Source of the DNA: Stomoxys calcitrans
Taxonomy: Eukaryota > Arthropoda > Insecta > Diptera > Muscidae
DNA: 64,000 nucleotides
Assembly (NCBI RefSeq): GCF_963082655.1
Contig: NC_081555.1
Location: 153,083,378-153,147,377, forward strand
Direction of reading: 5' to 3'
A model generated the notes under the pieces. It was not told the DNA's origin and searched no databases. It worked only from the letters and a program-made list of their open reading frames with translations. Positions 57,421 through 64,000 of this stretch are shown in pieces (the stretch's first letter is position 1; each line of letters begins with the position of its first letter). A program made the position numbers and the translations under genes.

Positions 57421-57878
57421 TTTGTGAAAGTTCACAAATGTTACTCCTAAAGCATTTCGCATATTAAAAAAACCCCAGTCTATGTCTCAAAATGAAAAAC
57501 CACCATATACTGTACTTTGTTTATATATTTTTTGTTGACTAGTGTTATCTAAAAATTGGATTTAAACATATCCACTCTAACTTTGTATTCATATTTCCCA
57601 TTGACTAACATCTCATCTCCTATGATTGTTTTTTAGAATTGGTCTAGTACTTTTTATTGCTGCCTGTTCAAATAACGAAAAACATATTTTTATTTAAACT
57701 CCAAACTCTAAACAAACAAACAAATCAAACAAAAACAGAGCACAGTTAAAGTTTTATAACATAATTCCTATTTCATTTCGTTTTATGTTTCTATTTTGTA
57801 AAGCAAGCTCCAGTAACATATCGAGTGCACACAAACTATGGAAACATCATCCACATTGTCCACCGTTTCATAGAGAAA
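57421..57878. other. gene-free AT-rich stretch
   Basis: No domain or repeat is recognised. ACAAACAAACAAATCAAAC-type low complexity lies near 57,712-57,735. Confidence 0.5.
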
Positions 57879-58820
57879 CAAGTAAAAGCGTGCTAAGTTC
57901 GGTCGGGCCGAATCTTGGGTACCCACCACCATGGATTCTGCTAATAATGTACCCTTATTAACTGAGTTTGTATATGAATTATTTTGGTCTCGAAAAGTCA
58001 TATCGAGATATCGGTACTTAAGGGGGGACCTATATCACAATATTGACCGATTCGCATAAAATTTGGCACTGATGTTGTTAGTCATAAGATGAGGTTTTGA
58101 GCCAAATTTCAGCCAAATCAGGTTTAAATATAGGCTTCTAAGGGCTGAAGAAGTCAAATCGGGGGTTCGGTTTATATGGGGGCTATATATGTTTATAGAC
58201 CATATACTTTGCATGGATGTTGGATCTTAAGTCCTTGTTCCAAATTTCAGCTAAATCCGATGAAAATTGAGGCTTCTGAAGGCTCAAGGAGTGAAATCCG
58301 GGGATCGGTTTATATGGGGACTATATCCGTTTGTTGATCGACTCGAATCATACTTGGGATGAATGTTGTAACACAAGCATTTGTTCCAAACTTCGGCCAA
58401 ATCGGAAGAAAATTGAGGTTTCTAATGGCTCAAGAAATCAAATCCGGTGAAAGGTTTTTATTGGGGCTATATCTGTTTATAGACCGATTCTAATCATACT
58501 TGATACGGAAATCGGACGATTCAGCGAAATCGGACGAAAATTGAGGCTTCTAGGGGCTCAAGAATTAAAATCGGGGGATCGGTTTATATGGGGGCTATAT
58601 CCAAATCTTAACCGATATGGCCCATTTGCAATCCCCAATGACCTACATCAATACTAAGTAGCTGTGGCTAGCTCTTCGCGTTCGACCTCTATCATGACAA
58701 ACGGACGGACGGACTGACATGTTTAAATAGACTCAGAGTGTGGTGTCGCTGATCAATATTTCGAGGTGTTACAAACGGAATGACTAGATTAGTATACCCC
58801 CATCCTATGGTGGTGGGTAT
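57879..58820 (+). mobile_element. Complete CAAG/GGTAT element (~942 bp)
   Basis: It starts CAAGTAAAAGCGTGCTAAG with palindrome TTCGGTCGGGCCGAA and ACCCACCACCATGGATTC. It ends CCATCCTATGGTGGTGGGTAT. The ends are flanked by AAA/AAAG. Internal units read 'GTTTATATGGGGGCTATAT' near 58,170, 58,308 and 58,583, so this copy belongs to the GGGGGCT subfamily, unlike the GGCAGCT copies at 1-1140. 'ACGGACGGACGGACTGACATG' remains near 58,701-58,721. Confidence 0.9.
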
Positions 58821-58993
58821 AAAGAGAGGAAAAGTTTATAAAAAAGACGAATTTATGGAATTGTTTCAATGGACAATAAAAATATGTTTAAGAGAAACTC
58901 TTATGATGGCATGTACATATGTGAGAAGAACTGCATATATCATGAATGTTAGACCATGTGTTTTTGGAACTCGATGTAGAGTAAAACTTTCGC

Positions 58994-59027
<34 letters not shown>

Positions 59028-59239
59028 AAGAAAAAACAATGACAACTAATGTAATAATTCAACGTTATACATTAGATTGCAATAAACTATTAACGAAAAT
59101 AGTTAAAATAATAAATTTTTAAATAATATTCTTATTTATAATGACATTGGTAACATTACCCTTGCTAGAGCAGTTTCAAAGCGTTAAATGTATTTGTATT
59201 TTATTATGATAAAACCCATACAAAATATAGTACCTTATT
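58821..59239. other. AT-rich stretch with a 32-base poly(A)
   Basis: Sequence after the element reads to ACTTTCGCC followed by 32 consecutive A (58,995-59,026). The 89-codon frame 58,780-59,049 spans the element end and the poly(A) and has no domain. A retroposed transcript ending in poly(A) is possible but its source is not recognised. Confidence 0.5.
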
Positions 59240-59478
59240 TTGGGTTGCCCAAAAAGTAATTGCGGATTTTTCATATAGTCGGCGTTGACAAATTTTTTCA
59301 CAGCTTGTGACTCTGTAATTGCATTCTTTCTTCTGTCAGTTATCAGCTGTTACTTTTAGCTTGCTTTAGAAAAAAAGTGTAAAAAAAGTATATTTCATTA
59401 AAGTTCATTCTAAGTTTTATTAAAAATGCATTTACTTTCTTTTAAAAAAAATCCGCAATTACTTTTTGGGCAACCCAA
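59240..59478 (-). mobile_element. Intact mariner-type MITE (239 bp)
   Basis: The terminal inverted repeats are TTGGGTTGCCCAAAAAGTAA ... TTACTTTTTGGGCAACCCAA, extending about 30 bp (TTGCGGATTTTT). A TA follows on the right (59,479-59,480) and TA-TT precedes it on the left. The interior has no ORF. The other copies are at 2401-2530 and 6450-7668. TA target sites and this end sequence fit the Tc1/mariner superfamily. A mobilising transposase cannot be assigned from sequence here. Confidence 0.9.
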
Positions 59479-59753
59479 TATAAAGCATGGGTTAGTAAAT
59501 AGATAAATACAATGCGTTCAACAAGTTTTCATTTAAATACAACAATAATTGGTACAAAATATTTAACAATTTAAGCAAAGTTACTGATACAATATTTAAG
59601 TTAAAAAAAGGTTTAAACAAAATAAAAAAAGAAGAAAAAGATACTTTAAAGAGTATTTAACAATTTAATCAAAGTTACTGATAAAATAAATTAATAAATA
59701 GTTATTAAAAAAACAAATAATTAATTAAAATGATTATAAATCAAAGATTTGAA
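59479..59753 (-). other. AT-rich 3' UTR-like region of the minus-strand retrotransposon
   Basis: A ~35 bp phrase (ATTTAACAATTTAAKCAAAGTTACTGATA) occurs twice, near 59,560 and 59,656, about 97 bp apart. The region lies directly downstream of the minus-strand RT ORF end at 59,754 and is likely its 3' UTR. Confidence 0.5.
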
Positions 59754-60380
59754 CTATCGCTCATTACTTATAATTTGAATACTATTGGGAAGATTATTCC
59801 AGAGACGTATAGCATTAACAAAGAACTGTTTTTCAGATACACGATATTGATGACGTATTTGTATTACTTGTTTACCTCTTGTAGAGTTGGCAAAACGCAA
59901 TACAGAAGCCAGATATGACGGTTCATTGGTATAAATTATCTTGTGGATCATTTGCAACGAGCGTATCTTAAGGAACGAGTTAAATGAGGCACCATATACT
60001 TGTCTGGCAAAGTCAGATACCCGATCTCTTCTACGCAAATCAAAAATGTATCTAACGACATCGTTAAATGCCGTGTGCAATTTATTCCTATGAGTTACAT
60101 CACAACCGTAAAAAACCTCGCAAGAGTATAATAGTTTCGGCAGAATAAATGTCCTAGCCCAAAGCATTCTTATTGACAAAGGGGTATACTGTCGACTCAT
60201 ATATAAGTTCCGTAAAACGCCGTAGGTCCTGCCCACTGTCATACTGACATGATTTTTCCATGAAAGCCTATCATCAAACTCCAAACCAAGGTTTCGTGCA
60301 GATGAAACAATCTCAATTGGGGCTCCAGCAATTGGCACATCAAAATTGGGCGGCACTTTCACCCGATTCCTACTAGGCAC
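59754..60380 (-). pseudogene. Post-RT thumb and C-terminal domain, copy A (208 codons)
   Basis: It continues the RT in a shifted frame after 'TKSKCLVGIG'. 'SARNLGLEFDDRLSWKNHV' is the LGVxxDxxLSWxxHV thumb block. 'ARTFILPKLLYSCEVFYGCD' follows, then a long C-terminal tail ending 'FFVNAIRLWNNLPNSIQ', the canonical ending of Jockey-superfamily ORF2 (xxxRLWNxLP). The frame is open over its whole length. Confidence 0.85.
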
Positions 60381-61069
60381 TTTGACTTTGTTGGATTTAA
60401 AGGTAGTCCCTTAGCGTTTGCCCATGTGTTTATCCTATCCAAGTCATTATTAAGTCGAAGTACGCCATCGATCAGCCTCTCCGGCGAGGAGCTCATATAC
60501 AGCTGTACGTCGTCGGCATACTGTCCAGGAAGGTCATTGCTATATAAGGAAAAAAGGAGTGGGCCCAATACAGACACCTGTGGAACACCTCTTGAGACTG
60601 GAAGATAACTAGAACACCGGCTATCAACACATACCGATTGGCTTCTATTCGAAAGATAGGAATATATAAGATCCGTTGTTCTTTCAGAAAATTTAAATAA
60701 ATGTTTCAGTTTAAGGCAAAGTATATTGCGATCAACGGAATCAAATGCTTTCGAATGATCTAAAAGAACAAGAAAGGTAACTTTATCGCTGTCAATATCA
60801 TTCCTTACATCTTCAACTACATTCAAAAGTGGAGTAGTGCAACTGTGCTTTGGCCGGAAACCAGATTGAAAATCTGTTAGCAGGGAATTATTCGCAATAT
60901 ATTCTGATATTTTCCGGTCGACTAGAGTCTCAAATATCTTAGAGACGTATGGAAGTATTGCTATTGGTCTAAATTTCTGGTTATTCTTTGGTATTGGGAC
61001 TATTCTTGCCCGTTTGCAAGACTGTGAATAGCAACTTCTTAAAATAATATTGTTAAAAAGATGGCACAT
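60359..61069 (-). pseudogene. Reverse transcriptase core, copy A
   Basis: Within 236 residues, 'KFRPIAILPYVSKIFETLV' is at about 32-50 and 'QSGFRPKHSCTTPLL' at about 68-82. 'FLVLLDHSKAFDSVD' has its catalytic Asp at 104. 'GVPQVSVLGPLLFSLYSNDL' at 161-180 shows Val replacing the Gly of GVPQGS. YADDVQLY begins at 184. About ten residues normally found between NDLP and YADD are missing, so motif C sits unusually close to that block. The ATG is not the true start, since the pre-RT region continues upstream. Confidence 0.85.
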
Positions 61070-61092
61070 ATATGGAAGTATAAAGAGTAGAA

Positions 61093-61467
61093 TTATCCTA
61101 AAAAATCTTGGGTCAATACCATCAGAACCAATGGCATAGACTTAATCGAAACTACAGCGCTAACGATATCGCTTTGTTCAAAACGCTCAAGATCAAAACG
61201 TAGGTCTGGTGAGGTGTTGTTACGGTTTACGTTACTAAATTCACTGTCGTTGAAATGTACGTTTGGCTCAGGAAAAGATATGTCCAAGAAACTCCTATTA
61301 ATCTCATCTAAATCAACATGTCTATCAATTGATGCATTATCACTTCCTATTCCAATTGACTTAATATGTCTCCAAGTATCTTTCGTGTTCAATACCTCTG
61401 GAAATTTACGACTAAAATAAGCTATTTTCTTCGTTTTTATACAAGAATATAATTTGGCCAAATACAA
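61093..61467 (-). pseudogene. Pre-RT linker, copy A
   Basis: The 124-codon frame reads 'TKKIAYFSRKFPEVLNTKDT' and then 'RFDLERFEQSDIVSAVVSIK', followed by 'SMPLVLMVLTQDFL'. It corresponds to the linker before RT (compare 'DVLECVATVKSDAVGSDGID' in copy B). It is joined to the RT by a frame break near 61,080-61,093. Confidence 0.7.
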
Positions 61468-62514
61468 ATATACTCTATTTTGTCACCGTGGAATCTGGTT
61501 TTACATACTTTTTTAGTGGTAATATGCAGAAAAGTTAGAATCATGTATCGATATATTGTAGAATCAGGAAAAGTTTGTTGAAAACAAAATATCGCATCGC
61601 CATGAAAGTTTCGACAATGCCCAAATATAGCACTTTAGTTGAATATGCTGCTATCACTCACCCCAAACCCCAATAATGCTCAAGAAGCTCCAAGAATGCC
61701 CAAAAAGCTCCTAGAATATATAAAAAAATGGAAGGTTTCAAGTTCTTTATTCAACTCTTAGGAAAACCCAAACACTTGAATAATTCTTTAGACATTTCGA
61801 ATAGGTGTTTTTAGCAATAGCATTGTATGTTATATTCATGAATGGAACAGCAATAGCGTCTGGTTATTGAAAATGCATATGGCCGAGATATAAACCAAAC
61901 AGCGTTTTTCGTACTTTTCGACCCAGCATAATTAGTTGGCACATTGCCTTATCAATAATTTGCTTGTTGTTTAAAATATATCACCAATTTCTTTGGTCGA
62001 ATAAATGTAAGTGCCGTTATGGTATACCCAAATTCGTAAATTAGTTTCAAAGTCCCTCCCAATACTGTACACAGTGCTTACAATTGAAAACTTATTTATT
62101 ATTATTTATTACCACTTTCTGATTCGATCTAGCATTGCCAATTTGTGTGTCTGTCCTTATTAATTTGTAATCAAAGTACAATTCGTAATTCTAATTTAAC
62201 ATCTTCAAATTTGATACAGACATTTGGACCTAGAGACGAAGGAAATTGAAAGAGAAGATTTTTGCCCAATTTTCACTCACTTCAGCGAACTCATCATCGA
62301 ATTTTTTATGATTACGACTAGACGTACGGAATTTGGCAGAATTCTGTCGGATTTGGATTTACATTTATAATACAGAGGCACTAAAATTTTCCACCGATCA
62401 TTACAAAAATTGGAACTAGTCTATTCATGACTCATATGCACATCTCTGCCTTAAATAGAGGGGGATTTTTTAGCTTTCATTTTTTGGCAGCTACTTCAAT
62501 TCCATCAACTTAGA
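61468..62514. other. gene-free stretch
   Basis: No frame over about 60 codons has a domain. A short imperfect repeat 'CTCAAGAAGCTCCAAGAATG' / 'CCCAAAAAGCTCCTAGAAT' lies near 61,678-61,718. Confidence 0.5.
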
Positions 62515-62938
62515 TTATTTTTGGCTCAATGGGCAGAATTGTCGATTTTGGAGTAAAGATCAGCCAGAAGCATTGCAAGAGCTACCAATGCATTCAGAAC
62601 AAGTCACAGTTTGGTGTGGTTTATGGGCTGGTGGCATCATTGGACCGTACATCTTCAAAGATGATGGGAATCGTAACGTAACTGTAACGTAACCAAAATG
62701 CAAGAGCTTGACTTGGATAATATGTGGTTTCAACAAAACGGTTCCATTGTTACTGGTGATGTGCGCCATCATCACGAGTAACAATGGAATTATTGTGAGG
62801 TGAGTTCGGTGAACCTTTTTATTTCCCGTTCGGGAGCGGTCAATTGGCCGCCTAGATCGTGCGATTTAAAGCCTTTAGACTATTTTTTGTGGGGCTATGT
62901 TAAAGCGCACATCTATACAAACGCATTTATTTGTGTTT
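62515..62938 (+). pseudogene. mariner-like transposase relic, copy 2
   Basis: Plus-strand pieces read 'CRFWSKDQPEALQELPMHSE' and 'VTVWCGLWAGGIIGPYIFKD' (about 62,540-62,660). A shifted 'MQELDLDNMWFQQNGSIVT' (about 62,698-62,755) follows, where the usual catalytic Asp of WFQQDGA is Asn. 'VNLFISRSGAVNWPPRSCDL' with 'PLDYFLWGYVKAHIYTN' (about 62,806-62,925) completes it. Blocks are in order but frames break at least twice. It ends where minus-strand RT sequence begins (about 62,938). The relic at 3950-4650 is the same kind. Confidence 0.85.
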
Positions 62939-64000
62939 TCAGCAATCTCATCCCTCGGACTGCCGATATATTTGTACATCGTCAACGTACATATGTACCT
63001 CACAATAAGACAATTGACTCGCCAAGTCATTACTGTACAATGAAAAGAGAAGAGAACCCAGAATTGATCCCTAAATAACACCTTTTAAAACAAACAGAGG
63101 TGACGATACAGAAGACTTATAACTGACGGACTGAGTGCGGTGTGACAGGTACGACAGAATAAGACGAACGGACGTAGAAGAAAAATTGTTGAGATGTCTC
63201 ATCACAAAAAACAAAGAATGATCCACAGTGTTAAATGCCTTAGAATGGTCAAGAAGAACAAGGAAATTTATCTTGTCATTCTCCAAATTGACCCAGATCC
63301 TCTCAGTGACCTCTGTCAAGACAGTTACGCAGCTGTGGTTAGGTCGAAACCCGGACTGTCTCACATATAACAAAGAGTTCTCTTTGACAAAAGACGACAT
63401 TTGCAATAACAAAGAATCGCAATTGGTTTATATTCCTTGAAATTATTAGGCAGTGGGATGACCTTGGAATGTTTCCACGCTAATGGAAAGTAACTCGTGG
63501 TCAAAATCCTATTGAAAACATAGGTTACATGAGGAATAATAAGGGGGAGAATGAGTCTTACAAATCTAGGATCAATGCCATCAGATCCGACAGCGTCAGA
63601 CTTTACAGTCGCGACACACTCAAGGACATCGGCGGGACCTATACAGCTGAAGCCAAAACCAGAGTCGTCATCGCGAGAGGGGGAGATATTGAAGCCATAG
63701 AAATTGGGATCATCTGGGATCTGTGGGACATTAACAAAGGCGTCATTAAGCCCATTTATGTCCAAGTTTGTTGAACATCTATTAGTGTCTTTCCCAATTC
63801 CTATGTCTCGAAAAACCTTCTACGTTCTCATGGAGCCAATTGCAGAAGTAAAGCGTCTGTAATAGTAGTCTTTCTTCGCTATCTTAATCAACTTATTGGC
63901 GTGGTCTCTTGCTGAGCGAAAGGCATCATGTAACTCAGGCGTCCTGAAACGTCTCCACCTGCGATGCGACATATTTCTCTCGTGAATAGCCGAACGAATA
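62938..64000 (-). mobile_element. CR1/Jockey-superfamily retrotransposon, copy B (runs off window)
   Basis: Minus-strand pieces from the window end are: 'RNMSHRRWRRFRTPELHDAF' and 'KIAKKDYYYRRF' (about 63,980-63,850); an open frame 63,765-63,361 with the pre-RT linker, 'LAWKHSKVIPLP' and 'EYKPIAIL'; frame 63,412-63,071 with 'QSGFRPNHSCVTVLTEV' and 'FLVLLDHSKAFNTVDHS'; and then 'GSILGSLLFSLYSND' with a YVDD motif (about 62,975-63,065) in degraded frames. It stops at the mariner relic near 62,938, so thumb and C-terminus are missing. It is related to but clearly diverged from copy A. Confidence 0.8.
63071..63765 (-). pseudogene. RT N-terminal half, copy B
   Basis: Two overlapping minus frames make up this half. 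The first (63,765-63,361) holds 'CIGPADVLECVATVKSDAVG', 'SDGIDPRFVRLILPLI' and 'PHVTYVFNRILTTSYFPLAW', then 'KPIAIL'. The second (63,412-63,071) holds 'FVKENSLLYVRQSGFRPNHS' and motif A 'LVLLDHSKAFNTVD' with catalytic Asp. 'SYLSHRTQSVSYKSSVSSPL' follows and the frame stops at GVI-stop, where GVPQGS should be. A frameshift lies near 63,400. Confidence 0.8.

Larger units (their letters stand above)
59754..61467 (-). mobile_element. CR1/Jockey-superfamily retrotransposon, ORF2 part, copy A
   Basis: Three colinear minus-strand frames (61,467-61,093; 61,069-60,359; 60,380-59,754) make one ORF2 from the pre-RT linker to the C-terminus. Frameshifts or stops lie near 61,080 and 60,370. No endonuclease is seen upstream: homology fades at about 61,470, consistent with 5' truncation. 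A related, more broken copy lies at 62,940-64,000. Confidence 0.85.

Noticed and set aside
58780..59049. 89-codon ORF ending in poly-lysine
   Set aside because: It is formed by the element end plus the 32-base poly(A).

Overview
The window is repeat-dominated eukaryotic DNA, most likely pericentromeric or other heterochromatic sequence from a higher fly. My best guess is a calyptrate muscoid (house-fly, stable-fly or blow-fly type). That guess rests on the AT-rich background, on many copies of a roughly 1 kb inverted-repeat element whose ends read CAAGTAAAAG...CCACCACCAT and ATGGTGGTGGGTAT, on mariner-type MITEs, and on decayed Jockey-, LOA-, CR1-like and Penelope retroelements. I find no convincing host protein gene, tRNA, rRNA or CRISPR array. 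Every recognisable protein is retroelement or transposase derived.

Layout. 1-14,818 is a graveyard of nested elements. It holds eleven pieces of the ~1 kb inverted-repeat family (called CAAG/GGTAT here), three copies of a tRNA-derived SINE, MITEs, a mariner-like transposase relic, an RT/RNase H relic, and a Jockey-like element (about 5.45-9.42 kb) broken up by SINE, MITE and CAAG/GGTAT insertions. It also holds a ~280 bp tandem repeat (10.4-11.74 kb).

14,819-48,420 is a very large head-to-tail satellite with a 124 bp monomer. It occupies about 29.4 kb in two blocks. They are separated by a 200-N gap and a ~3.95 kb CR1/Jockey-superfamily retrotransposon (27,924-31,873). The satellite phase is kept exactly across the gap and element, so the insertion is probably real. 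Both blocks show higher-order structure, with offsets of 2,384 and 3,142 bp on the left and 2,783 and 2,288 bp on the right. The outer edges are degenerate.

48,421-64,000 returns to mixed DNA: a small ~31-33 bp degenerate minisatellite, AT-rich sequence without genes, and a decayed LOA/R1-type element (about 50.39-56.05 kb, with gag-like ORF1, endonuclease, RT, RNase H and terminal zinc motif). Then come a Penelope-like fragment (56.49-57.42 kb), a full CAAG/GGTAT element, an intact 239 bp MITE, and two minus-strand CR1/Jockey-superfamily RT copies. The second of these runs off the window end and abuts a mariner relic.

No functional gene network is visible. The interest lies in the satellite organisation, the element inserted in it, and the nesting, which supplies natural empty-site comparisons that define element ends.
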